Origin: Pseudomonadota bacterium
GTDB taxonomy: Bacteria > Pseudomonadota > Alphaproteobacteria > Rs-D84
Length of the DNA stretch: 5,983 nucleotides
Assembly: GCA_030531915.1 (NCBI GenBank)
Contig: JAUNMD010000063.1
Coordinates: 1 to 5,983 of the forward strand
Direction of reading: 5' to 3'
Below, one piece after another: positions 1 to 3,780 of the stretch. The notes under the pieces were generated by a model that saw only the letters and a list, made by a program, of their open reading frames with translations, was not told the origin of the DNA and did not search any database. The position numbers were made by a program, and so were the translations under genes. Every line of letters starts with the position of its first letter. The stretch's first letter is position 1.

Positions 1-2
1 TC

Positions 3-50
3 CGCCTGGCGGCGGGCGGCGGCTTCGTGGCGAAGTTCACGAAGAAGTAG
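3..50 (+). CDS. C-terminal tail of an unidentified protein (partial)
   Basis: The frame starting at base 3 is open from the window edge and ends in TAG at 48-50, giving the tail RLAAGGGFVAKFTKK. A Gly-rich stretch followed by a Lys-rich end is all that is visible, so no family can be assigned. That it is the true end of a gene is supported by a strong rho-independent terminator on the same strand about 57 nt downstream and by the absence of another open frame in between. Secreted proteins of this lineage can end in a similar way, but that is only an impression. The start and most of the gene lie outside the window. Confidence 0.5.
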   Translation, partial: RLAAGGGFVAKFTKK

Positions 51-79
51 CCGGAACCACAGAGGTAGCCGGAACCACA
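47..79. repeat. Short direct duplication, 18-bp period
   Basis: The 15-mer GTAGCCGGAACCACA occurs at 47-61 and again at 65-79. The first copy contains the TAG stop of the partial upstream gene, so a second in-phase TAG follows at 66-68. It looks like a local tandem duplication just after the stop codon. Confidence 0.75.
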
Positions 80-104
80 CGCGGCGCGTAGCGCGCATCC
101 GCGT
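79..104. repeat. GC-rich inverted repeat upstream of the terminator
   Basis: ACGCGG (79-84) pairs with CCGCGT (99-104). Inside it, CGCG (85-88) pairs with CGCG (92-95) around TAG, leaving a 3-nt bulge (CAT, 96-98). It can form a 10-bp hairpin in the 3' untranslated region of the partial upstream gene, directly before the terminator. A 3'-end stabilising role is possible but unproven. Confidence 0.5.
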
Positions 105-106
105 CG

Positions 107-142
107 AGGGGAAAACAGGCCCTGCCTGTTTTCTCCTTTTTT
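107..142 (+). terminator. Strong rho-independent terminator
   Basis: GGGGAAAACAGGC (108-120) and GCCTGTTTTCTCC (124-136) form a 13-bp stem with a single G-T wobble around a 3-nt CCT loop. Six T residues follow directly (137-142). A107-T137 can extend the stem. It closes the transcript of the partial upstream gene, only 7 nt before the -35 box of unit A, and so insulates the promoter array from upstream transcription. The opposite strand has no matching T tract, so it should act in the + direction only. Confidence 0.93.
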
Positions 143-149
143 CGCCGAT

Positions 150-179
150 TTGACGGTCTCCGGCGGGACGTGCTATAAT
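150..179 (+). promoter_or_regulatory. Unit A promoter (sigma70-type, extended -10)
   Basis: TTGACG (150-155) and a perfect TATAAT (174-179) are separated by 18 bp, with an extended -10 TG at 171-172. Transcription should begin near 186. This is the first of four related promoters (others at 1175, 1934 and 3027). From about 145 it is nearly identical to the one at 1170-1206, differing at only a few bases over roughly 38. It drives the ORF6N gene. Confidence 0.9.
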
Positions 180-189
180 TCGCGTGGAA

Positions 190-227
190 TTTCGTCGGGT
201 GGGAGGTATACCATCCGAGTCACGAAA
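190..227 (+). promoter_or_regulatory. 5'-end stem-loop of the unit A transcript
   Basis: An outer stem TTTCGT (190-195)/ACGAAA (222-227) continues into an inner stem CGGGTGG (196-202)/CCATCCG (211-217), with a 4-nt bulge (218-221) and an 8-nt loop. It starts within a few nucleotides of the predicted transcript start and ends 10 nt before the Shine-Dalgarno. It occupies the same place as the stem-loops of units C and D, with a different primary sequence in the arms. A 5' mRNA-stabilising element or a regulator binding site are the obvious options. Confidence 0.7.
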
Positions 228-250
228 CAGAGTCATGAAAGGAAGTTCGA

Positions 251-1225
251 ATGGAACGTTCGGATGTCGCCTTGTGTTCTGAGTTAAGCATTCAAAGCCT
301 GATCCAGACGATTCGCGGTCAACAGGTCATGCTTGACCGTGACTTGGCGTTCCTCTATCATGTTGAAACAAAGGCCCTGAACCAGGCAGTCAAACGCAAT
401 GCCGAGCGCTTTCCGGCGCGCTTTCGTTTTCAGCTCTCGGCTGAAGAGATGTCTGAACTGGTCACAAACTGTGACCGGTTCAAGAACATGAGGCATTCCT
501 CCGTCGGCATGTTTGCCTTTACGGAACAGGGAGTGGCCATGCTTGCGACGGTTTTGCGGAGCCCGATTGCCGTTGACATCAGCATTCGTGTCGTGGATGC
601 GTTTGTCGCGATGCGTCACACATTGGCCTCAATGGCACCTGTCTTTGCCCGGATTGACGCGACGGAGCGGCGCCTGTTGAGGCAGGAAACCGCACAAGTC
701 CAGAACGAAGAACGTTTCGAGAAGATCTTTGATGCGATGAGTAACAAGTCGTTCCCACCGCAGAAGGTGTTCTTCGAAGGACAGTTCTATGATGCGTTTG
801 TCCAGATGAAGCGGTTTGTCCGCATGGCGAAGAAAGAACTTGTTGTCATAGATCCGTATTTCGACGATTCGTGCCTGCCACTTGTTGCACAGAAGCGTCC
901 GGGGGTGGCCGTGACGGTCGTTGTCTGCGCGAGAGGACATCGGAAACTGCATGATATCGATGTTGCACAGTTCAATCGTCAACATGCGAATTCGCTGACG
1001 GTCAATGAATCGGAGTCGTTTCACGACCGCTATCTTGTCATAGACCGATCAACGTTGGTTCATGTCGGCGCGTCGCTTAACAGCCTTGGCAAGAAGTGTT
1101 TTGCCTTCTCGACGCTTGGTGCTGAGATTATCCCCGATATCCTTGCGCGCGTAATTCGACAGGACGCAGCCGATTTGACGGTCTTCAGCGGGACGTGCTA
1201 TACTTCACTTGATTCTGGAATGTGA
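251..1225 (+). CDS. ORF6N-domain DNA-binding protein with PLD-like C-terminal domain
   Basis: The 324-aa product begins with an ORF6N domain (about residues 12-120, including LDRDLAFLYHVETKALNQAVKRN-type helices and the FAFTEQGVAML segment). This domain is known from phage and mobile-element regulators and binds DNA. A helical linker (about 125-165) leads to a C-terminal domain (about 170-303) with VVIDPYFDD, then FHDRYLVID (H258-x-R-x4-D265) and HVGASLNSLGKK. This resembles half of a phospholipase D HKD motif with Lys replaced by Arg, so catalysis is doubtful. The two-domain layout is widespread in Bacteroidota and relatives. The start is chosen for AAAGGA at 238-243, 7 nt upstream. Residues from about 307 onward (DLTVFSGTCYTSLDSGM) are encoded by the unit B promoter repeat, with L309-T310 being its -35 box, so the tail is probably not ancestral. 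Cytoplasmic; likely a mobile-element or defence-associated regulator. Confidence 0.9.
   Translation: MERSDVALCSELSIQSLIQTIRGQQVMLDRDLAFLYHVETKALNQAVKRNAERFPARFRFQLSAEEMSELVTNCDRFKNMRHSSVGMFAFTEQGVAMLATVLRSPIAVDISIRVVDAFVAMRHTLASMAPVFARIDATERRLLRQETAQVQNEERFEKIFDAMSNKSFPPQKVFFEGQFYDAFVQMKRFVRMAKKELVVIDPYFDDSCLPLVAQKRPGVAVTVVVCARGHRKLHDIDVAQFNRQHANSLTVNESESFHDRYLVIDRSTLVHVGASLNSLGKKCFAFSTLGAEIIPDILARVIRQDAADLTVFSGTCYTSLDSGM
1175..1204 (+). promoter_or_regulatory. Unit B promoter, inside the 3' end of the ORF6N gene
   Basis: TTGACG (1175-1180) and TATACT (1199-1204) have the array's 18-bp spacing and an extended -10 TG (1196-1197). It is a near-copy of the unit A promoter but lies within codons of the ORF6N gene. 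Its -10 is one base weaker than the others. Predicted start near 1211, giving a leader of about 57 nt for the PIN gene. Confidence 0.8.
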
Positions 1226-1227
1226 AG
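1203..1227 (+). repeat. Weak inverted repeat at the unit B transcript start
   Basis: CTTCAC (1203-1208) and GTGAAG (1222-1227) form a 6-bp inverted repeat with a 13-nt spacer. It overlaps the -10 box and spans the TGA stop of the ORF6N gene, so its left arm is mostly untranscribed from this promoter. It does not resemble the GC-rich stem-loop of units A, C and D. It could be an operator or chance. Confidence 0.35.
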
Positions 1228-1267
1228 CCTTTGACGGTGGGCGTTAAACTCGAAGAAAGGAGTGGAG

Positions 1268-1774
1268 ATGGCCGAAGAGAAGAAACTGAAGGTCTATTGC
1301 GAGACGTCGTTTTGGAGTTTCCTGAACGGTCGTCCTACGCCTTTGGCGCATATCGCCGTCACACAGGCGGCGACGTTGCAGTGGTGGCAGGAGATTGCGC
1401 CGAAGTGCGAGATCTACATTTCCCAGTATGTGAACAGAGAGGCGCGTGGAGGTGACACCGAACGAGCGGCCCTACGCTGTGAAAGTATGTGCGGGGTGTC
1501 GGCAGTCGATGCTTCAATTCCCAATGTCACGGAATTGGCCAATTTGTTGATGCATGGTCACGCAGTCCCTGATTGTGAATCAACGGATGCCATCCACATT
1601 GCAGCGGCAGCTGTTTATGGGATGGACGTGTTGTTGACTCTAAATTGCAAACACATGGCCAATCCCGTCACGTTGCCCGTCACGGCGACGATTATCGCGA
1701 AAGCGGGTTATCGGTGCCCGATTGTCATTACGCCAGGTGACTTCCTGGAGCGAAAGGAGGAATTTGCGCTATGA
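1268..1774 (+). CDS. PIN-domain protein, VapC-like toxin
   Basis: The 168-aa product has the PIN layout: a first strand KVYCETSFWSFL with an acidic residue (E12) where classical VapC has Asp, a middle acidic residue in VNREARGGD (E58), and STDAIHIAAAAVYGMD (D107) followed by LLTLNCKHMANP. The last motif typifies a PIN subfamily found in cyanobacteria and the PVC group. PIN toxins are Mg2+-dependent ribonucleases that usually cut tRNA or rRNA; the target here cannot be told. ATG 1268 is preferred over GTG 1262 because AAAGGAG (1256-1262) lies 5 nt upstream. The stop overlaps the next start as ATGA (1771-1774), so the pair is probably translationally coupled. The toxin-first order is the reverse of most VapBC loci. 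Confidence 0.88.
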   Translation: MAEEKKLKVYCETSFWSFLNGRPTPLAHIAVTQAATLQWWQEIAPKCEIYISQYVNREARGGDTERAALRCESMCGVSAVDASIPNVTELANLLMHGHAVPDCESTDAIHIAAAAVYGMDVLLTLNCKHMANPVTLPVTATIIAKAGYRCPIVITPGDFLERKEEFAL

Positions 1775-1962
1775 AAGAACGCATTCTCATGGAAGATCCC
1801 ATGGAAGAGATTTATGCGATTCGTCGTGAAATTTCCGCTCGATATGGGCATGACGTCTACCGTTTGGCAGAAGCGGCAAAAGAGTGGATGAAACGCGATG
1901 AGGCAAATGGCATCCGCTATGTGCGTCTGCCGATTGTGCGACGTGCGCCGGTTGTGGTATAA
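1771..1962 (+). CDS. Small antitoxin-like partner of the PIN protein
   Basis: The 63-aa product is charged and helical, with DPMEEIYAIRREISARYGHD followed by a helix to about residue 45. Small proteins with a (D)P-x-EEI-x-AIR-x-E-I-x-GHD pattern are common directly downstream of this PIN subfamily, so an antitoxin role is inferred from context and family resemblance. The Shine-Dalgarno AAAGGAGG (1753-1760) is inside the toxin gene, 10 nt before the ATG. A second in-frame ATG at 1789 (Met7) would give a shorter form. The stop codon TAA (1960-1962) is the middle of the unit C -10 box TATAAT. The last residues (about RRAPVVV) are therefore read from that promoter repeat and may have replaced the original end. 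Confidence 0.8.
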   Translation: MKERILMEDPMEEIYAIRREISARYGHDVYRLAEAAKEWMKRDEANGIRYVRLPIVRRAPVVV

Positions 1963-1963
1963 T
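1934..1963 (+). promoter_or_regulatory. Unit C promoter, overlapping the antitoxin stop codon
   Basis: A perfect TATAAT (1958-1963) with an extended -10 TG (1955-1956) has TTGTGC (1934-1939) at the array's 18-bp spacing. The -35 keeps only TTG, so the extended -10 probably does most of the work. From the -10 onward it matches the unit D promoter (TATAATTCACGT). Predicted start near 1970, leaving a structured leader of about 115 nt. Confidence 0.82.
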
Positions 1964-1977
1964 TCACGTAATTTTTC

Positions 1978-1999
1978 TGGGCGGGGTGTGCCTCGCCCG
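1978..1999 (+). promoter_or_regulatory. 5'-end stem-loop of the unit C transcript
   Basis: GGGCGGGG (1979-1986) pairs with CCTCGCCC (1991-1998) around a TGTG loop: 8 bp with one G-T wobble, plus a T-G wobble at the base. The core GCGGGG-TGTG-CCTCGC is identical in the unit D leader. The outer pairs differ between the two units yet still pair, which argues for a conserved RNA structure and not only for shared DNA. There is no T tract, so it is not a terminator. Confidence 0.75.
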
Positions 2000-2001
2000 A
2001 T

Positions 2002-2034
2002 GTGTGACGGCAAAGCCCTTGCCTGTGGTCGCAC
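2002..2034 (+). promoter_or_regulatory. Second stem-loop in the unit C leader
   Basis: GTGTGAC (2002-2008) pairs with GTCGCAC (2028-2034) with one T-G wobble. This continues into GGCAA (2009-2013)/TTGCC (2019-2023) around AGCCC, with a 4-nt TGTG bulge (2024-2027) on the 3' side. That makes 12 pairs in two helices right after the first stem-loop. With it, most of 1978-2034 of this leader is structured. The remaining 2035-2085 contains the purine-rich ribosome binding region. Confidence 0.6.
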
Positions 2035-2085
2035 GGGGGCCGACTGGAGGGTGGCGTTCTAAAAGGATAAGGAAAGGGGCGGAGT

Positions 2086-2310
2086 ATGCAGCGTGAAATG
2101 ACGGAAGAAATCGAATTCACGATTGCTTGCGTGAACGAGTTTGCTCAGAAGTATGGCATGGCGAATGCAGATGCTCTGCGCTTCCTCGACTTGTATAAGG
2201 GACTTGACTATGTTCTCAATGGCTATGCGGTCGCGCGCAATCAGCCACTTGAACTGACATTGGAGGACCTTCGGGACGTGTGTCGGCGAAATGGGGGCGT
2301 GTTTACATGA
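2086..2310 (+). CDS. DUF3791-like small protein
   Basis: The 74-aa product (MTEEIEFTIACVNEFAQKYG, then ALRFLDLYKGLDYVLNGYAVARNQPLELTLEDLRDVCRRNGG) matches the DUF3791 pattern as I know it: an N-terminal helix beginning E(M)T-x-x-IEF, a hydrophobic L-x-x-YKG-x-DY segment, and a C-terminal L-x-x-(V/I)C-x-x-NGG. DUF3791 proteins are commonly encoded just before DUF3990 proteins, as here, and are thought of as antitoxin-like without firm proof. ATG 2086 has purine-rich AAAGGGG (2073-2079) upstream. ATG 2098 (Met5) is an alternative start, using GGAG at 2081-2084. The stop overlaps the next start as ATGA (2307-2310), which suggests translational coupling. Confidence 0.85.
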   Translation: MQREMTEEIEFTIACVNEFAQKYGMANADALRFLDLYKGLDYVLNGYAVARNQPLELTLEDLRDVCRRNGGVFT

Positions 2311-2819
2311 TTACACTTTATCATGGGTCGAATGAATTGTTTGATGTTCCCGATCCAAGGCGAGGTCGGCGAGGTACGGATTTTGGACAGGGGTTCTACC
2401 TAACGCCCGATTTCGATTCTGCGGCAGGTGTTGCCGGCTTGTCGGTGATGCGTTCCGGCTGCGGTCGAAAGATTGTCCTGTGTTATGACTTTGACGAGGA
2501 CAGGGCGATTGAATTTGGCCTTAGGCGAAGAAGTTTTGGGGCGTTGGATGCAGAGTGGATGGCTTTTGTCATTGCGAACCGAATGGCGGATCGTACGGCG
2601 GCAGACCATAACATCGATTGTCTCTATGATGTTGTCGACGGCTTGGTGGCCGATGACAAGATTGTCATGCTTTTGCGTCGCTATCAACGGGGTGAACTAA
2701 CGCAAGACGATATCCTGGGTATTTTGCGGCAACGTCCGTGGCGGACGGTTCAATATTCGTTCCACAGCCGGAAGGCCATTATGTGCCTTTCCCGTAAGGA
2801 GGTAGTCTATGTCGACTGA
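2307..2819 (+). CDS. DUF3990 protein, probable ADP-ribosyltransferase-fold toxin
   Basis: The 170-aa product opens with ITLYHGSN (H6), followed by FGQGFYLT (27-33, Tyr31), NIDCLYDVVDGLVADDK (102-118) and a C-terminal QYSFHSRKAI segment. These are hallmarks of DUF3990. The YHG plus G-x-GFYLT pair resembles the His-Tyr part of the H-Y-x triad of ADP-ribosyltransferases, so NAD-dependent modification of a cellular target is a reasonable but unproven role. I cannot fix the third catalytic residue; the acidic cluster near 116-117 is a candidate. ATG 2307 is chosen over the upstream GTG-type start at 2280 because homologues begin at M-x-x-LYHGS and because of the ATGA overlap with the DUF3791 gene. 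Its 3' end overlaps the next gene by 11 nt. Confidence 0.87.
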   Translation: MITLYHGSNELFDVPDPRRGRRGTDFGQGFYLTPDFDSAAGVAGLSVMRSGCGRKIVLCYDFDEDRAIEFGLRRRSFGALDAEWMAFVIANRMADRTAADHNIDCLYDVVDGLVADDKIVMLLRRYQRGELTQDDILGILRQRPWRTVQYSFHSRKAIMCLSRKEVVYVD

Positions 2820-3030
2820 GCAGGAGTATCTTTTTGAAGCGGCGACCGCCGATTTGAGCGCCCGTGTGATGGAGGAGGAGGGTGTGTCCCTTAAGGACGC
2901 CCTTCGTATCGTCTACGGTTCTGCGCTTTATCAGAAATTGCAGAATGTCGGGACAGGTCTCTATCGCGAGGGTCCTGTCTACCTCTATGACATGCTTTGC
3001 GAGGAACGCGGTATCAAGTACCCGATTTGA
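2809..3030 (+). CDS. Small 73-aa third protein of the DUF3791/DUF3990 unit
   Basis: The product reads STEQEYLFEAATADLSARVMEEEGVSLKDALRIVY, then SALYQKLQNVGTGLYREGPVYLYDMLCEERG. It looks like a small all-helical protein whose second half (L-x-x-V-x-TGLY-x-x-x-P-x-YLYDML) I associate with a recurrent companion of DUF3990 loci; no characterised name is known to me. The Shine-Dalgarno AAGGAGG (2796-2802), 6 nt before the ATG, is the best in the window and suggests it is made in excess over the DUF3990 protein, as expected for an antitoxin. It overlaps the DUF3990 gene by 11 nt. The TGA stop (3028-3030) lies inside the TTGACG -35 box of unit D. Confidence 0.85.
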   Translation: MSTEQEYLFEAATADLSARVMEEEGVSLKDALRIVYGSALYQKLQNVGTGLYREGPVYLYDMLCEERGIKYPI

Positions 3031-3056
3031 CGGGTTTCGCCGGAACGTGGTATAAT
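3027..3056 (+). promoter_or_regulatory. Unit D promoter, overlapping the stop codon of unit C
   Basis: TTGACG (3027-3032) and a perfect TATAAT (3051-3056) are 18 bp apart, with an extended -10 TG (3048-3049). The sequence CCGATTTGACG at the -35 is shared with units A and B, and TATAATTCACGT with unit C. Predicted start near 3063. No other convincing promoter lies before the 3512 gene, so it probably transcribes unit D through a leader of about 450 nt. Confidence 0.88.
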
Positions 3057-3069
3057 TCACGTCAATTTT

Positions 3070-3095
3070 GTTGAGCGGGGTGTGCCTCGCACAAC
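3070..3095 (+). promoter_or_regulatory. 5'-end stem-loop of the unit D transcript
   Basis: GTTG-A-GCGGGG (3070-3080) pairs with CCTCGC-A-CAAC (3085-3095) around a TGTG loop: 10 pairs with one G-T wobble and one A-A mismatch. Core and loop are identical to the unit C stem-loop, while the outer pairs (GTTG/CAAC against GG/CC) differ but remain paired. It begins about 7 nt into the predicted transcript. Confidence 0.75.
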
Positions 3096-3096
3096 G

Positions 3097-3110
3097 CGGT
3101 CGAGAGGCCG
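3097..3110 (+). promoter_or_regulatory. Small GNRA-capped hairpin in the unit D leader
   Basis: CGGTC (3097-3101) pairs with GGCCG (3106-3110), with one T-G wobble, around a GAGA loop of the GNRA class. It directly follows the 5'-end stem-loop, as the second stem-loop does in the unit C leader, although its sequence is unrelated. Confidence 0.45.
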
Positions 3111-3511
3111 GATTGTTCTTTGTAGAGGCTGACGGGCACATGCCATCGGCCATCGGTTGAAGAGTTCCCAGAATGAGGTCTGACCTGATTCTGGAAGTTC
3201 GACGACGGAACCTTTGACGTCGGCCGCACCTGGGCCGGTGGAGGAGGACTCGCGGAAACTCGTCCGAAGCCCGCGGGGCGTACGCAGCTTGCGTATTTGG
3301 CTTTACTTGAAAAACGACCAATTCTTCAGCAAAGAGCCGAATATGTAAGATGCGTCGCGTGTATGCTCACGTGGCGTGTCTTCTATTCCGTGTTTTTTGC
3401 AAGGCGCTTGGTCGTGCCTCAAGTAGAACATGAGTTTGAAGGCACGCCACCCACATTTCCGCGCCAGGGAGGCTGGTCTTGTACTGGTGGCGCGGGGAAT
3501 GGAGAAACGTT
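3111..3511 (+). other. Long leader of unit D without a convincing gene
   Basis: About 400 nt separate the leader hairpins from the first gene of unit D, against about 60-115 nt in units A-C. It holds a 7-bp tandem duplication (CCATCGG at 3143-3149 and 3150-3156), a segment related to the unit B leader (TGATTCTGGAA at 3186-3196, then ACCTTTGACG near 3210), a long open frame without a proper start (described separately), and a hairpin just before the ribosome binding site. A very short frame at 3173-3217 (MRSDLILEVRRRNL) has no good ribosome binding site. The stretch may be the remains of a lost gene of this unit or a long regulatory leader. Confidence 0.5.
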
Positions 3512-3515
3512 ATGA
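3189..3515 (+). pseudogene. Open frame without a start, possible gene remnant
   Basis: A frame open from just after TGA 3186-3188 to TGA 3513-3515 reads FWKFDDGTFDVGRTWAGGGG, then LAETRPKPAGRTQLAYLALL and on to PRQGGWSCTGGAGNGETL. It has no ATG with a ribosome binding site near its beginning. The only Met-type start noted is a TTG at 3297, without Shine-Dalgarno. The first 40 residues look protein-like (an acidic/aromatic stretch, then a Gly patch and basic residues). The later part is Cys- and Arg-rich and less convincing. The stop overlaps the start of the 82-aa gene (ATGA at 3512-3515). It could be the decayed end of a displaced gene or simply an untranslated leader free of stops by chance in GC-rich DNA. 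Confidence 0.3.
3459..3495 (+). promoter_or_regulatory. Hairpin just upstream of the 82-aa gene
   Basis: CCGCGCCA (3459-3466) and TGGCGCGG (3488-3495) are perfect 8-bp inverted repeats. An alternative pairing adds CCAG/CTGG with a 1-nt bulge. The hairpin ends 5 nt before the GGAG (3501-3504) of the 82-aa gene and has no T tract, so a translational or operator role fits better than termination. Confidence 0.45.
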
Positions 3516-3760
3516 ATGATAACCTGAAGAGGTTCTTGGAGAATGTGGCAGCTGGTTTTTCCAGTAGTCCCCATTATGCTGAATTTAGGGATATTGAGAA
3601 AACAATAAACGATTCTGTTGCCGAGGCAATCAAAGAAGTGGCAAACAATCTGTCGGGAGATTTTATACAAAGGCTCGCGGACGAACTTGAGCATCGTGGA
3701 CTTGCTCCTGATGGACATAAGATTGTCACGGGATTCTCAAATGACTCTAATGAGAACTGA
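3512..3760 (+). CDS. Unrecognised 82-aa protein, first gene of unit D
   Basis: The product is small and mostly helical: NLKRFLENVAAGFSSSPHYAE, then a charged amphipathic stretch (DIEKTINDSVAEAIKEVANN, about residues 27-46) and FIQRLADELEHRGL, ending in a polar tail (SNDSNEN). There is no signal peptide or membrane segment. I do not recognise the family. The start is fixed by GGAG (3501-3504), 7 nt before the ATG. The next gene follows 20 nt downstream with its own AGGAG, so the two are probably co-transcribed. Its base composition (about 42-43% GC in the lines counted) is well below that of units A and B and matches the next gene. Position before a nuclease-like gene suggests an antitoxin, inhibitor or accessory subunit, by inference only. 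Confidence 0.75.
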   Translation: MNDNLKRFLENVAAGFSSSPHYAEFRDIEKTINDSVAEAIKEVANNLSGDFIQRLADELEHRGLAPDGHKIVTGFSNDSNEN

Positions 3761-3780
3761 TTCTGGCAGGAGTTGGCTAC

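Noticed and set aside
1243..1249. GTTAAAC, an integron attC-type core site, considered because the region looks like a cassette array
   Set aside because: No matching inverse core (RYYYAAC) or attC-type imperfect palindrome was found at the unit junctions, and no integrase gene is present. A single 7-mer is expected by chance.
1222..1455. 77-aa + strand frame overlapping the PIN gene start
   Set aside because: It is out of frame with the clearly recognisable PIN protein and has no Shine-Dalgarno of its own.
2779..3321. 180-aa open frame on the minus strand
   Set aside because: It spans the 73-aa gene, the unit D promoter and its leader in antisense. Composition is Arg/Pro/Thr-rich and protein-unlike, and the + strand features explain the region better.
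3307..3351. Possible second promoter in the unit D leader (TTCTTC with TAAGAT at 18 bp)
   Set aside because: Both boxes are poor matches and there is no extended -10, unlike the strong header promoter at 3027.
3371..3450. Inverted repeat GTGGCGTG (3371-3378) / CACGCCAC (3443-3450)
   Set aside because: Eight base pairs with a 64-nt spacer in GC-rich DNA is weak and has no extension or link to a gene signal.
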